Assembly (NCBI GenBank): GCA_028285345.1
Contig: JANQPT010000020.1
Coordinates: 1 to 64,000 of the forward strand
Length of the DNA: 64,000 bases
From: Planctomycetales bacterium
GTDB taxonomy: Bacteria; Planctomycetota; Planctomycetia; Planctomycetales; Planctomycetaceae
Reading direction: 5' to 3'
Part shown: positions 9,359-19,806 of the stretch, one piece after another
How positions within the stretch are numbered: the stretch's first letter is position 1
How the letters are laid out: each line of letters begins with the position of its first letter
Notes under the pieces: generated by a model
What the model saw: the letters and a program-made list of their open reading frames with translations, nothing else
Database searches by the model: none
Told to the model about the DNA's origin: nothing
Program-made: the position numbers and the translations under genes

Positions 9359-9648
9359 ACAGGCTCGATTCTCCTGCAAACACCGTCGTTGAGTTCTCCG
9401 CGAGGATGTGTAGGTACGGAGAAGATTTGCAGGCAACGTGTTGTCACGGAAACCGTGTCGCGGACCCAGATTGTAGGGGTTGCCTCTTCCGTCGTCATCG
9501 TGAAGGTCTCCTTGCCACGTCAGCCCAGCAACCTGCATGACACATGGATCAGATCGTCAACACCTGGCCGGAAGCGCGAATATGCAAAACTGCAGAAATC
9601 GGCGCGAGTGATCGACAGTCACACCCATTTGCGGACCGACGCTATTGG
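9359..9648. other. convergent intergenic stretch, no gene seen
   Basis: 290 bases between the stops of the GT-C gene and the P-type ATPase gene. It holds a short hairpin (CACGG-AAA-CCGTG, 9445-9457), which may help end one of the transcripts. No credible coding frame. Confidence 0.4.
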
Positions 9649-12432
9649 TCATTCGTTCGCGGCGAAGTACCGCAGGATCAGCTTTTGAAGTTCAACTGCC
9701 CAAAACACGGCCGTGCTCAATGCAATGCAGATCAAGAGCTCTCCGACGGGGAGAGCGGTCGTTTTGAAGATACTCTGCAATGGCGGCCAGTAGATGACGG
9801 CCGCTTGGAGCGCGAATGTCAGTGCGACTGAGCCGATCAGGGCCTTGTTGGAAAAAACGCCAATCCGAAACAAGGAGTCACGAAATGAGCGAATCGCCAG
9901 GGCGTTGCCCATTTGTGCGAGTGTGAGCACCGTAAACACGATCGTCCGCCAATGGACGTTGTCTGATGATTTGAACGCCCAACTCCAATAGCCCAACGCC
10001 AGAGAAACGACTCCCATCAGCAGACCGATCCACGCAATGTCGCGAACCATGCCCCGTCCGAAGATGCGTTCGCCGGAAGGGTAGGGGGGGCGGCGCATCG
10101 TGTCTCGTTCCGCGCGCTCCATCGCCAGCGCCAGTCCGGGCAGTCCGTCGGTCACTAAATTGATCCATAGGATTTGCAGCGGCAGCAGCGGCAGCGGCAT
10201 GCCGATCAGCGGGCCGAGCACCATCACCCAGATTTCGCCCGCGTTGCTGGTCATGGTGTATTTGACGAACTTGCGTATGTTGTCGTAAACAATGCGGCCT
10301 TCTTCGACGGCGTTAACGATCGTGGCAAAGTTATCGTCGAGCAAAACCATTTGGGACGCTTCCTTCGACACGTCCGTGCCGGTGATACCCATCGCCACGC
10401 CGATGTGTGCTTGCTTGAGCGCAGGAGCGTCATTCACCCCGTCTCCCGTCATGGCAACGACTTGCCCGTTGTCTTGCAGGGCCTGGACCAATTGCAGTTT
10501 GTGCTTCGGGGCGACGCGAGCGTACACTGAGGTGTTTTCGACCGAGGTACGAAGGTCCTCCTCGCTCATGCCTTCCAATTGCTGCCCGCTTAGCACCCGG
10601 TCATCCTGGGCGATCTTCAATTGTTGGGCGATGTGCCGTGCCGTCAGGGGATGGTCGCCCGTGATCATCATCGGCCGGATTCCTGCCGTTCGGCAGCGAG
10701 CGACGGCATCGGCGACCTCCGGTCGTGGTGGATCGATCAGGCCCAGCATCCCCAGAAAAACCAACTGTTGTTCGACCGACTCCAAGTCAGCTTCCGCGGA
10801 CGGCTTTTCGTCGAGCAGTCGAAAAGCGATGCCCAAGACGCGCATACCGTTGGCAGCGAGTTGGTCGTTGCAGGTTTCGATCCGCGAGCGCCAGTCGTCA
10901 TTCAGCGACTGAGGTTGGTCTTGGTCCCAGACGAATTCGCAGCTCGACACGATGCTGTCGACGGCGCCTTTGGTAAAGACGACGTGCGCTTCGTCGCTCG
11001 ATTCGAGCGGACGCAGAACGGCCGCCAGTGGACCTGCAAATTCCAATTCCTCCGTTGGGTCGATGCGATGTACCGTCGACATCCGTTTGCGGTCGGAATC
11101 GAAAGGGACTTCGGCAACGCGGGGAAATTGTTGGAGCATGTTCCCCTTGATCAAGCCCATACGGGCCGCGGCGACGGCCAGCGCGGTTTCCGTTGGGTCA
11201 CCGATGGCGGTGAACCGTTCCTGTGCGTCGTCCGACTCAATTTCGGCATCGTTACACAGGCCCGCTCCGGCGAGCAACAAAGCCAATGAGGAATTGTCTG
11301 CAACCTGCCGCTTCAACGCCTCAATCTCGTCAGCAGAATCGGACTCATCATCCGGATCGCCAAATCGCAGGGACCCACTCAGATCAAGCCGCTCACCAGC
11401 CACGTCAACCACCGTGACCGCCATGCGGTTTTCCGTGAGTGTACCGGTCTTGTCCGAGCAAATGACGGTGACCGAGCCGAGTGTCTCGACAGCCGGGAGT
11501 TTACGAATCAGCGCGCGCCGCCGGAACATTCGTCGTGCGCCTAGTGCGAGCGTGACCGTTGCCACCGCAGGCAAGCCCTCAGGCACGACGGCGACGGCCA
11601 TGCTGAGCGCCGTCATCAACATCAAGCGGGGATCCTCGCCGCGGAGCAGTCCCATCCCAAACACGAGTGCAACGATCCCGATCGCGACAAAGGCGAGCGT
11701 CCGGCCAAGCTGGGCCAATCGCCGTTGCAGTGGGGTCGGTTCGGGGGCCACCGTCTGCAGCGAGTGAGCGATCCGGCCTAACTCTGTGTTCATTCCAATT
11801 TCGGTCACGATACCGGCACCGTGGCCGTACGTGACAACTGTCCCCATGTAGGCCATATTCGTCCGGTCACCGAGGGGCAGCCCGTCATCGGCAAGTCGGT
11901 CAATCTGCTTGGCGACAGGTTCCGATTCGCCGGTCAGCGCGGCTTCCTGGATCTTGAGATTGACCGATTCCAGCAATCGGCAATCGGCCGGAACATAGTT
12001 GCCGACCTCCAGCAGCACGACGTCTCCCGGCAGCAGGTCGCGAGCTGAGATCTCGCGGACGACGCCGTTGCGGCGCACACGCACCACTGGGACCGCCAGT
12101 TTCTTAAGCGCTGCCATTGCTTTCTCGGCGCGATAATCCTGCGCGAAGCCGAGCGCGGCGTTGAGGACAACGATAATCAGAATGACGATTGCGTCGGTGT
12201 ACTCCGCCAAGAACGTCGAGACCGCCGCCGCGACCATCAGCAGCACGACCATCGCCCCGCTCAGTTGTTCCCACAGAATTCGCCCCGGTCCGCGACCGCC
12301 GGTCTCGATCAACTCATTCAGGCCGGACTCAGCGCGCCGCGCAGCGACCTGATCGTCTGTCAATCCGCGCTCAGCCGCTGAGTCAAGGTGCCGCAGCACC
12401 TCGCCTGCCGTCATTCGATGCCAATCCGTCAC
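9649..12432 (-). CDS. P-type cation-transporting ATPase (type II, Ca2+-like)
   Basis: A 927-residue P-type ATPase with the full domain order: cation ATPase N-terminal domain ([14 protein letters not shown]), actuator domain with ALTGES, the membrane motif PEGLP in helix 4, the phosphorylation site [10 protein letters not shown] with Asp327 as acceptor, the hinge [12 protein letters not shown], and a C-terminal block of membrane helices. PEGLP and overall length place it in the type II group (calcium-like or Na+/K+-like). The transported ion cannot be fixed by eye; Ca2+ is the commonest choice for such bacterial proteins. The GTG at 12432 is used because it keeps the conserved WH start; ATG at 12414 is an alternative. 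It is a single gene, divergent from the propeller protein gene. Confidence 0.92.
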   Translation of the reverse strand: MTDWHRMTAGEVLRHLDSAAERGLTDDQVAARRAESGLNELIETGGRGPGRILWEQLSGAMVVLLMVAAAVSTFLAEYTDAIVILIIVVLNAALGFAQDYRAEKAMAALKKLAVPVVRVRRNGVVREISARDLLPGDVVLLEVGNYVPADCRLLESVNLKIQEAALTGESEPVAKQIDRLADDGLPLGDRTNMAYMGTVVTYGHGAGIVTEIGMNTELGRIAHSLQTVAPEPTPLQRRLAQLGRTLAFVAIGIVALVFGMGLLRGEDPRLMLMTALSMAVAVVPEGLPAVATVTLALGARRMFRRRALIRKLPAVETLGSVTVICSDKTGTLTENRMAVTVVDVAGERLDLSGSLRFGDPDDESDSADEIEALKRQVADNSSLALLLAGAGLCNDAEIESDDAQERFTAIGDPTETALAVAAARMGLIKGNMLQQFPRVAEVPFDSDRKRMSTVHRIDPTEELEFAGPLAAVLRPLESSDEAHVVFTKGAVDSIVSSCEFVWDQDQPQSLNDDWRSRIETCNDQLAANGMRVLGIAFRLLDEKPSAEADLESVEQQLVFLGMLGLIDPPRPEVADAVARCRTAGIRPMMITGDHPLTARHIAQQLKIAQDDRVLSGQQLEGMSEEDLRTSVENTSVYARVAPKHKLQLVQALQDNGQVVAMTGDGVNDAPALKQAHIGVAMGITGTDVSKEASQMVLLDDNFATIVNAVEEGRIVYDNIRKFVKYTMTSNAGEIWVMVLGPLIGMPLPLLPLQILWINLVTDGLPGLALAMERAERDTMRRPPYPSGERIFGRGMVRDIAWIGLLMGVVSLALGYWSWAFKSSDNVHWRTIVFTVLTLAQMGNALAIRSFRDSLFRIGVFSNKALIGSVALTFALQAAVIYWPPLQSIFKTTALPVGELLICIALSTAVFWAVELQKLILRYFAANE

Positions 12433-12766
12433 CGGAGATTCTTTCTAGAGTCAGCAGTTGCCGCGCAATCGGAAACCGGATTTCTCAACGTTTGATGTTG
12501 CATTACGACGTGTAAGACTCGCGTGACAACTGGACGTGAGCACGCTCGTCAAATACCGCATCATGTTCCGCCGTGATCATTTCGAGAAGGAGCGTTTGAG
12601 TATTGGAGTCAACTACGCTGTCGACTTTGTTGCCCGAACTGACTTGACCGCAGCTTATGACTCGGATTACGGTCGAATTGTGACAATTTGAAATCGTACT
12701 GCCACCAGATCGCTCACGAGACACATCATAGCTATCAGTACATCGAGTCGGAACCAGGAGAGGATC
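12433..12766. promoter_or_regulatory. divergent intergenic region with a 13-bp palindrome
   Basis: 334 bases between two divergent genes and therefore expected to hold both promoters. A perfect palindrome AATTGT-G-ACAATT lies at 12676-12688, about 80 bases upstream of the plus-strand start, and could be an operator. A strong ribosome site GGAGAGGA precedes the ATG at 12767. No small gene is supported. Confidence 0.35.
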
Positions 12767-15031
12767 ATGCAGCACGTTCGGATAATTCTTCTCGCCGCGG
12801 CAATTGCGTCGCAGGCTGCGCCGGCAACGGCGCAATTGGCGATTCCCCAGAATCCGCTGTGGGAGCCGATTGTCGATGAAGTCTACCTGCAAGAAATCCC
12901 GACGCTGATTCCGCTTGATTCCGCGCTGAATTCCGTTGCCGTCCATGACGGTGTCGCTTATGTCGGCGATGCCAAAGGAGTTTCGCGCGTCGACGGAGAA
13001 TCACTCAAGAAACAAGCCGGGCCGACCGGCAAAGTGACTGTGCTCAAGTCACTTGACGGCGTCCTCTATGCGGCAAGTTCCGACGGATTGTGGAAACTCG
13101 AGGATTCCAACTGGTCGCAGATCAGCGAGCAGCCGGTTGCGGACGTTTGTCTGCACGGCGGTCAACTCGCTGTCGCTTCCGGGCCGCAGTTGTTTGCCTA
13201 CGACGGCAAGAACCTGAAAGAACTGACAACCAAAGAAGAAGGCAGAAAGCAGGACGACATTCTCGGAGTGACGTCGTATAGCGGGACACTGTATGTCCAC
13301 GACGGCAAACGCGTCGGTTTGCTGCAGGGCGGACGCCTTCTGTTCAACAACATCGCCGATTGGGGGCGGCTGCAGCGCGGTTGTACCATCCGCGATATCA
13401 TGGCCGTCGGGAGCCGTCTGTACGTCGCTACAAATGAGGGCTTAGCGGTACTGCGCGGCATGACGTGGTATCACATCGACGGTGATGACGGGCTCTGCTA
13501 CGAAGATACCACCTGCCTGGCGACCGGTTTTGACCGCGACCTGTGGATCGGCACGACTCACGGCGCCATCCGCAACGTTAAAGATGAATACCAATTCTTT
13601 GGCTACCAGCGCTGGATTCCGAACGACTATGTCAATGCCATCGCCTGCGGCGACAAGGTCGCCTACATCGCCACCGAGGGGGGACTCGGCATCATCCGCT
13701 ATGAACCGTATACGCTCGCCAAGAAGGCGGCTTACTACGAGCGGTGGCTGGAAGAGTGGGGCATGAAACGCCTCGGGTTTGTGCACATCCTGTTTTGGGA
13801 GGACGGGCACTGGATTCGCGAAGTGAGCGACAACGACGTCGGCTATAGCAGCCACTATCTTCACGCCAAATGTTTTGAACATGCCGTCACGGGCAGTCCC
13901 GAAGCCCGTGCCGAAGCGGTGAATATGATGAAGTCGGTCAAGTGGAGCGAGGAAATTACCTCGATCGACGGATTCCCGGCGCGGTCGATCTACGCGGTTG
14001 GAGAGGTGACACACAAGGCGATGCACGGTTCGGGCGGGCTGCCCGCAGAATGGCACGCGACGCCGGACGGCCAATGGGAGTGGAAGGGAGACACGTCAAG
14101 CGACGAAGTCGACGCCCACGTCTATGAGTCGACCGTCTTTCTGAGCCTCGTGGCCAATGAAGAGGAGCGCGCTTGGGTGACGGAACATTTGCACCGCGTC
14201 ATCGGCCACATTGTGGACAACGGATTTGTCCTGAGGGACGTCGACGGCAAACCGACGCGCTGGGCCCGTTGGGATCCCGATTACCTGCAGACGCCCTACG
14301 GCGCCAGGGCGCGGGGGCTGAACGGCATGGAGGCATTCAACTACCTGACGACGGCGTTGCATTTCACCGGTGACAAGAAGTTTGCCAAGGCCAAGCAGTA
14401 CCATCTCAAGCAAGGCTATCTTCCCGACATTCTCCGGCAAAAACTGACCTTCCCGGCGGGCTACAACACGCACTTTGACGACCGGCTCGCCTTCTATTCC
14501 TATTATCCGCTGGTCCAATATGAGACAGATCCCGAACTCAAGGCGATCTGGCTCCGCAGCCTAACGCGGAGTTGGGAAGTCAAACGGAGCGCTGCGGTGC
14601 CGTGGTTTAATTTCATCTATGGTGCCGTGACCGGCAATGATTGCGAAACGGGACGGGCCGTCGAACATCTGCGGGGATGGCCGCTTGATCTGCGGCGGTA
14701 CTCATACACCAATTCGCACCGTGATGATTTGCACATGCCCAAGGGGTACCGCATGTACGCGGAGCGGCCCAAGCCGCTCAATCCCCGCGAAGCGGAACCG
14801 AACCGCTGGGACGGCGATTTCATGCGGCTCGACGGAACCTACGGCGGACGGATGGTGTCCGATCCGAGCGGCTGGCTCGATGCCTATTGGATGGGCCGCT
14901 ACTACGGCATGATCTCCGCGCCGCAAACCGACGACGAGAGTCTGACCACCGTCCCCAAACGCGACCTGCGTTTCGGCGCAGAGCCCTACAAGGGCCCCGC
15001 CCGGCCAAAATTGAAGCATGAACGGCAGTAA
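12767..15031 (+). CDS. secreted protein: seven-bladed propeller plus C-terminal helical domain
   Basis: A 754-residue exported protein. A signal peptide (RIILLAAAIASQAAPATA) is followed by seven short repeats, each with a V-A-Y/L-Y-V turn and a G-L/V-x-x-L strand: LNSVAVHDGVAYVGD, VTVLKSLDGVLYAAS, VADVCLHGGQLAVAS, ILGVTSYSGTLYVHD, IRDIMAVGSRLYVAT, TTCLATGFDRDLWIG and VNAIACGDKVAYIAT. This fits a seven-bladed propeller like the two-component-regulator propeller repeats. Residues from about 320 onward form a helix-rich region with many aromatic residues (WARWDPDYLQTPYGARARG, FNYLTTALHFTGDKKFAKA) that resembles an alpha/alpha barrel. I do not recognise a named family for that half. Its role may be binding or processing a polysaccharide, but that is inference. 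Confidence 0.7.
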   Translation: MQHVRIILLAAAIASQAAPATAQLAIPQNPLWEPIVDEVYLQEIPTLIPLDSALNSVAVHDGVAYVGDAKGVSRVDGESLKKQAGPTGKVTVLKSLDGVLYAASSDGLWKLEDSNWSQISEQPVADVCLHGGQLAVASGPQLFAYDGKNLKELTTKEEGRKQDDILGVTSYSGTLYVHDGKRVGLLQGGRLLFNNIADWGRLQRGCTIRDIMAVGSRLYVATNEGLAVLRGMTWYHIDGDDGLCYEDTTCLATGFDRDLWIGTTHGAIRNVKDEYQFFGYQRWIPNDYVNAIACGDKVAYIATEGGLGIIRYEPYTLAKKAAYYERWLEEWGMKRLGFVHILFWEDGHWIREVSDNDVGYSSHYLHAKCFEHAVTGSPEARAEAVNMMKSVKWSEEITSIDGFPARSIYAVGEVTHKAMHGSGGLPAEWHATPDGQWEWKGDTSSDEVDAHVYESTVFLSLVANEEERAWVTEHLHRVIGHIVDNGFVLRDVDGKPTRWARWDPDYLQTPYGARARGLNGMEAFNYLTTALHFTGDKKFAKAKQYHLKQGYLPDILRQKLTFPAGYNTHFDDRLAFYSYYPLVQYETDPELKAIWLRSLTRSWEVKRSAAVPWFNFIYGAVTGNDCETGRAVEHLRGWPLDLRRYSYTNSHRDDLHMPKGYRMYAERPKPLNPREAEPNRWDGDFMRLDGTYGGRMVSDPSGWLDAYWMGRYYGMISAPQTDDESLTTVPKRDLRFGAEPYKGPARPKLKHERQ

Positions 15032-15042
15032 TTCCAAGCACG

Positions 15043-15059
15043 TTGCCGCGTTCCGGCAA
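15043..15059 (+). terminator. weak hairpin after the propeller protein gene
   Basis: Six-base perfect stem TTGCCG / CGGCAA with a 5-base loop, 12 bases after the stop codon. No T-run follows, so terminator activity is uncertain. Confidence 0.3.
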
Positions 15060-15228
15060 ATGCGACACAACGCACGAGAAATCGCGAGTGGACGGACCAA
15101 TCTCGGCGGCCGCGTCGCTTGCCGGAAGGCTTTGCCGTGATTGCGGTTGCCGAGAAAACGGCTCTTGAATAGACTCCCCGCCTGCTGACAGGATCGTCAG
15201 TCAACACCGGGCATTGGAGGCGGAGTCT

Positions 15229-17067
15229 GTGAAGCGAACGATTCGTGATCAAAGTCTAATTGTCGCGGTTGCCGCTGTGGTTTTCTTTTCCAACCTCGGC
15301 GCACCGCGTCTGTGGGACCGAGACGAACCGCGTAACGCGGGTTGCGCCGTCGAAATGCTCCAGCGCGGCGACTGGGTCGTTCCGATGTTCAACGCCGAAC
15401 TCCGGACGCACAAGCCGGTGCTCTTGTACTGGCTAATGATGACCGCCTATGAGGTCTTTGGTGTGAATGAGTTCGCCGCCCGGTTTTGGTCGGCGCTCTT
15501 GGGGATAGGAACGGCGCTGGCGACATATCATATTGGGCGACGGCTGTTCCATGCCGAGGTGGGACTGTGGGGCGGTCTGATTCTCGCCACATCGCTGATG
15601 TTTGTCGTGGCGTCCCGGGCAGCGACTCCAGACTCGGTGCTCATTTTCTTTTCGACGATGCCAATCCTGGTCTACGTGCTTAGCACGTTTAAGCCGCGAA
15701 CTTCAGATGAGGCCGCCGACGCAGTTCTTGAGCTTAAGGAACCGGGAAGGTACTTTCCCGCGTCTTGGCCTGTGGCTTGTCTGATGTACGGACTGATGGG
15801 AGTTGCGATACTCGCCAAAGGTCCTGTCGGTCTGGTGCTGCCGACGGCAGTCATAGGAATGTTCCTGCTCATCGTTCGTTTGCCGGATGTGAGTGATCAA
15901 GTTCCCGCGAGCAATCCGTCACTGCGGCGGATCGGTCCGCTTCTCTCAATGCTGCGGCCCTTCGCACCGCTGCATTTCTTGCGCACCTGCTTGGTGATGC
16001 GTCCATTAACCGCGGTTGCGGTGGCACTCGCCGTCGCCCTGCCGTGGTACATCTGGGTCGGGCTGCGCACGGACGGGGCCTGGTTACAAGGCTTTTTTCT
16101 GGAACACAATGTTGGCCGGGCGATGAATTCAATGGAAGGCCACGGCGGGGGACCCTGGTACTACCCGGTTGCCGTGATCATCGGTTTCTTTCCCTGGTCG
16201 TTGTTGCTGACACCGATGATCATCGGCCTCGTCTCACGAATCCGACACGGCGACCCTTGGCGTTTGGGCTATCTCCTGCTGGCCTGCTGGGTGGGGGTTT
16301 ACATCGGTCTGTTTACCCTGGCCGGGACCAAACTGCCGAGCTACGTGACGCCCATGTATCCCGCTCTGGCGATGGCGACGGCCTGTTTCGTGTTTCATTG
16401 GACGCGCGGCAGCGCCGTGGCGCGCGCGAGCTGGACCCGTTCGGCCATGATCACGCTGTCTCTCGTGGGACTCGTGATGCTGGTCGCCGTGCCCATTGCA
16501 GCCGGGCGGTTTCTACCCGGCGAGGAATGGCTGGGCGCCGTGGGATTAGTTCCCCTTGTGGGAGGGGCGGTCGGCTACCTCCTACTCAAGAATGGGCGCG
16601 TGCCGGCGACGGCACGGTTGTTTACCGCGACTGCGGTTGCCTTTACGACGCTGCTGTTCGGTTTTGTCACCGTGCGCGTCGATCGACATCGCGAATTCGA
16701 CGTGCTGCTGGAGACGGCTCAAGCCGATGGCGGCGCCGCGCAGCTCAGCTCGTTTGGCTGCCACGAACCGAGCTGGGTGTTTTATGCCGGTCAGCCGATT
16801 TACGAATACGGCCGCTACGAGCCGGGCGATGCGGTGGCGTTTCTCAAAGCTCAGGAAAAGGGATTTGTCATTACGACCGATGCGCGTTTCGAAACTCTCA
16901 GGCCGATATTGCCGGCCGATGTCGATGTCTTGGCGTCAACGCCGTACTTCCTGAAGAAGTCGAACTTAGTCCTCGTTGGACGTTTGCCTGGGCGCGCTCA
17001 GACAGCCGAGAATTCTGCACGGCCGGTGGTGAAGCGCGCATCGTTCGAAGAATCGTCCCGCCGTTAA
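15229..17067 (+). CDS. GT-C fold (ArnT/PMT_2-like) membrane glycosyltransferase
   Basis: A 612-residue polytopic membrane protein. The first periplasmic loop carries the hallmark D-x-D-E-P-R (LWDRDEPRNAGCAVEML) followed by THKPVLLYWLMM, matching ArnT and related PMT_2 glycosyltransferases that use undecaprenyl-phosphate sugars. About eleven further hydrophobic helices follow, then a short soluble tail. The sugar and acceptor are unknown; the lipid A role of the E. coli namesake should not be assumed. The GTG at 15229 is chosen since GGAGG lies nine bases upstream; a TTG at 15214 would place that site inside the gene. It converges with a lipoprotein gene, with a strong hairpin between the stops. 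Confidence 0.85.
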   Translation: MKRTIRDQSLIVAVAAVVFFSNLGAPRLWDRDEPRNAGCAVEMLQRGDWVVPMFNAELRTHKPVLLYWLMMTAYEVFGVNEFAARFWSALLGIGTALATYHIGRRLFHAEVGLWGGLILATSLMFVVASRAATPDSVLIFFSTMPILVYVLSTFKPRTSDEAADAVLELKEPGRYFPASWPVACLMYGLMGVAILAKGPVGLVLPTAVIGMFLLIVRLPDVSDQVPASNPSLRRIGPLLSMLRPFAPLHFLRTCLVMRPLTAVAVALAVALPWYIWVGLRTDGAWLQGFFLEHNVGRAMNSMEGHGGGPWYYPVAVIIGFFPWSLLLTPMIIGLVSRIRHGDPWRLGYLLLACWVGVYIGLFTLAGTKLPSYVTPMYPALAMATACFVFHWTRGSAVARASWTRSAMITLSLVGLVMLVAVPIAAGRFLPGEEWLGAVGLVPLVGGAVGYLLLKNGRVPATARLFTATAVAFTTLLFGFVTVRVDRHREFDVLLETAQADGGAAQLSSFGCHEPSWVFYAGQPIYEYGRYEPGDAVAFLKAQEKGFVITTDARFETLRPILPADVDVLASTPYFLKKSNLVLVGRLPGRAQTAENSARPVVKRASFEESSRR

Positions 17068-17137
17068 ACACGATGGCCGGTTAAACGCCATTCCTCAGCG
17101 CCGCCGGCGCCCGGCGACGGAAGGTTGTTGCGAGGAC

Positions 17138-17169
17138 GACTCCCGCGAACTCGACGTTGCGCGGGAGTC
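17138..17169. terminator. candidate bidirectional hairpin between convergent genes
   Basis: A perfect 10-bp GC-rich inverted repeat (GACTCCCGCG / CGCGGGAGTC) with a 12-base loop lies between the stops of the GT-C gene and the lipoprotein gene. Its placement suits a shared terminator, though neither side has a long T-run. Confidence 0.5.
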
Positions 17170-17194
17170 CCTGTTGCCGCCGTTGAATGGCCGC

Positions 17195-18259
17195 CTAGAA
17201 GCGGATTTCAGTGTCAAACTTCGCGTGAAACTGAAATTCCTGCTCTCCAAATTCCTTGGGTGCCATGCCGACGCGTCCGCTGATCTTGTTCCCGTCGATC
17301 TGAACGTCAACCGCTGGGCCGCGGTTCGTGTTGATCGACGAATTGTCGATCCAGGCGTTCATCGACATCAGTTGCCCTTCGGGTGTGAGCGTGAGTCGGA
17401 CGTTTGGTCCGTCGGGAAAGAAAAACGCGTTGTCGGGATTCTCCTTGAGCTGCTGTTCCAAGTCCTGCTGTTTTTCCGCCGAGACTTCGACAGCGGTCAG
17501 TGTCAGGACAATGCAGGGATCGTCAAAAAACTTCGCATGGTAGGCGAACGCATGCCTGAGTGCCGCCGTCTTGTCCCCAACTTGCATCGAGCCGATTTCG
17601 CCCTCTCCGACATTTGCGAAATCCACTCCCAACTCGTCAATCGACGGTGCCGGGGGCGGGCCAGTCGCCATGTGGACCTTCCATTGGCCGTCCACTTTCC
17701 GGAACTCGATCGGTTGCTGACCATCTTCAGTTTTGACGAGTCCCGTGGCGGAGTCCCCATCAATCTTGATGTCGGAGACTTCTGTCAACTTGGGAAAGCC
17801 GCCTTTCGAATCGGTGTCGTTGGCGGCAATCCAGGCTGAAAGCTCTCCGATAAATCCCGGAAGATCGTCAACGAGACTGTTCACGTCGACGTCATCGGGG
17901 GACGCGGGTTCCGGCATGTTTTCATCAAGTCCGTATTTCTTACCGATCTGCTCCAACTCTTTGCCCTTCGCTTCATCATCCATCGTCATGAAGCCCGCCT
18001 GAAATATCATTCCCATCACGACCATCGCCTTTGACTCATCCGTGATCATTCCAATGGCAGACTGCCAATCGTTATTCGCCGTCGCTTGCGAGAAGGCGGC
18101 AAAGACGGCTTCGGGCGTGTCAAACGACTGCGCAGCGGCGGCAGCAGGTTTGCCGCCGTCGGCGTCCGCCTTTTTCTTGTCGGTTGACTCTTTCTCTTCA
18201 CTGCCGCAGCCAACGACGAATGCCGAGCTCACGATTGCCAGAAAGGAGATTGATTTCAA
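17195..18259 (-). CDS. hypothetical lipoprotein
   Basis: A 354-residue protein with a lipoprotein signal peptide: a basic start, hydrophobic core and lipobox VVGC at about residues 15-18, then a charged low-complexity linker rich in Lys, Asp and Glu. The mature part has no domain I recognise. It begins with a segment resembling simple helical 'DUF' lipoproteins (FDTPEAVFAAFSQATANNDW), a pattern seen in proteins that couple a small NTF2-like region to a larger tail. The start is TTG at 18259, supported by GGAG six bases upstream and by the fit of the signal peptide. It lies in the same direction as the glycosyl-hydrolase-like gene, 281 bases downstream of it. Confidence 0.7.
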   Translation of the reverse strand: MKSISFLAIVSSAFVVGCGSEEKESTDKKKADADGGKPAAAAAQSFDTPEAVFAAFSQATANNDWQSAIGMITDESKAMVVMGMIFQAGFMTMDDEAKGKELEQIGKKYGLDENMPEPASPDDVDVNSLVDDLPGFIGELSAWIAANDTDSKGGFPKLTEVSDIKIDGDSATGLVKTEDGQQPIEFRKVDGQWKVHMATGPPPAPSIDELGVDFANVGEGEIGSMQVGDKTAALRHAFAYHAKFFDDPCIVLTLTAVEVSAEKQQDLEQQLKENPDNAFFFPDGPNVRLTLTPEGQLMSMNAWIDNSSINTNRGPAVDVQIDGNKISGRVGMAPKEFGEQEFQFHAKFDTEIRF

Positions 18260-18540
18260 TGTTCGCTCCAGTCACGAAAGCGGATGAATTGGTCACATGC
18301 CCAACCCGCTTCACGACGGGACGGGCCTTGGCGGCGCCGCGACAATCTTACCGTCGCTTCTTGGACGGTGTCTACAGGTTGGGGGGCATGAATCCGTTCC
18401 TCAGAGAAAACACGTGCGATTGGTCGAGTCGCAAGAATTGTCGCCAACGTTCTCGTTGGCCAAATCTTGATAATGTGATCTCGTCGGCTTCTTGCGGGCA
18501 AGTCTCGTTTTGCTCTCGCACGATCTTGATTGTACAGCGG
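18260..18540. other. intergenic stretch, no gene seen
   Basis: 281 bases between two minus-strand genes. It should hold the promoter of the lipoprotein gene. No coding frame with family signature and no clear hairpin were found. Confidence 0.4.
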
Positions 18541-19806
18541 CTAGTTTGACGTTAGCTTCTCCGGGTCGCTCAGTTCCCGAAACAGTGAGAAGTCCGGCTC
18601 TCTGCCTCCCTCACGTCGCGTGAAGTAGTTAAACATCATCAAGCCGTCCGCTCCGTCGCCGTACAACTGACGAGCGATGCGGCGATAGGTGTCGTCCTCT
18701 TTTTCCACTTCGATTGAAGCGTAAATCGGCAGACGCTCAGGCAGGAGCTCCCGATACTCGCGGATCGGCAACGCGAAGTCGTTCCTCAAATAGTGAGAAA
18801 CAATCACGAAATCGACGAGGTCTTCTTGGGCCCAGGATTTGGGGTCGAGGCCGATGGCCAGGTTCTGTGCGGGGCGTGCCATGATGCGGGCCGAGAGCTG
18901 TAGTGGACGGCCTCGCTTTGCGCCGACTTCGCGCGTCATCTTACGGACCTCGCGCATCCAGGCGGTCATGGTCTCCACATGTTTGTGGCCTTCATCCTGA
19001 GGAAAGTAGATTGGAAACCGCTGGAAATCGAGGTCCAGCCCGTCAATCGGATACCTTTCGCAACACTCGCGAAGCTCCTTCAGTCTCAGCGCGCGAACCT
19101 CGGGAACTGCGAAATTCAAAGCGCCGGGAAACCAGGAGGCAACGATCGGATGCACACGCCGCTCTTTGCTGCCACCAATGATCTCGGCAAAGATCGGGCG
19201 AATTTCGTCGCCGATCTTGCCGACGCGCCACTGGGGATGGTCTCGCCAGAATTTCGTTACAATCAGGCTGTCAGGGTTTTGAACGTCGTGGATCTCGTTC
19301 AGACGAAACGAGACAAAGATTTCCAGATCCTTTTCACGGGCGCGGTTGATCATCACGCCGAACGGGTCGTGACCGGCATCGTGAATCGCGTGGAAGTTGG
19401 CGAATGCCCGCTCGGTTGATTTTTCCTTGGTCAAGCCGGTATCCCGCATCGTGCTCAAGGTCTCTGCATCGAGTTGCGATCCGATCATTTCCGTCACCTC
19501 GCTCGGGTAGGACATCAGCATCCCCCAATTCGGCGACGCGAAGTATGTCGTGACACCGGTTCCCACGACCTCATCGACATAACCCTGCAGGTCCTCGACG
19601 GACATGGGCGGCGTCTTGTAATAGTACATGTGGTTGGCATCGGAGTTGTAAATAAACCGACGCGGCCGTTTTTTCTCTGCGGCCGAGACGTCCAGTGCAC
19701 AGCCCAACATGATGAGAGTCGCGCACAGAATCGTAATCGCAAATGACGGCCGGCCTGCTCGATGTGCGATTCGGGATGCAGCAGGAGTTGGAGGCAGTTG
19801 TGTCAT
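18541..19806 (-). CDS. glycosyl-hydrolase-like TIM-barrel protein, exported
   Basis: A 421-residue exported protein. The N-terminal hydrophobic stretch (ITILCATLIMLGCALDVSA) contains both a lipobox-like M-L-G-C and a type I-like A-x-A site, so it may be a lipoprotein or a soluble periplasmic protein. The rest looks like a glycosyl hydrolase-like (GHL10-type) barrel. Strands end in acidic or aromatic residues, as in YPIDGLDLDFQRFP, which holds the likely catalytic-face Asp residues, and later strands read VDFVIVSHYLRN and LPIYASIEVEKED. The end GADGLMMFNYF is typical for the eighth strand of these barrels. The substrate is unknown. ATG start; single gene with a long upstream region divergent from the WD40 gene. 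Confidence 0.65.
   Translation of the reverse strand: MTQLPPTPAASRIAHRAGRPSFAITILCATLIMLGCALDVSAAEKKRPRRFIYNSDANHMYYYKTPPMSVEDLQGYVDEVVGTGVTTYFASPNWGMLMSYPSEVTEMIGSQLDAETLSTMRDTGLTKEKSTERAFANFHAIHDAGHDPFGVMINRAREKDLEIFVSFRLNEIHDVQNPDSLIVTKFWRDHPQWRVGKIGDEIRPIFAEIIGGSKERRVHPIVASWFPGALNFAVPEVRALRLKELRECCERYPIDGLDLDFQRFPIYFPQDEGHKHVETMTAWMREVRKMTREVGAKRGRPLQLSARIMARPAQNLAIGLDPKSWAQEDLVDFVIVSHYLRNDFALPIREYRELLPERLPIYASIEVEKEDDTYRRIARQLYGDGADGLMMFNYFTRREGGREPDFSLFRELSDPEKLTSN

Noticed and set aside
16044-17084. A 346-codon plus-strand frame overlapping the second GT-C gene
   Set aside because: It is a shifted-frame shadow: Arg-rich, no motif, and the GT-C frame carries the membrane helices and D-x-D-E motif.
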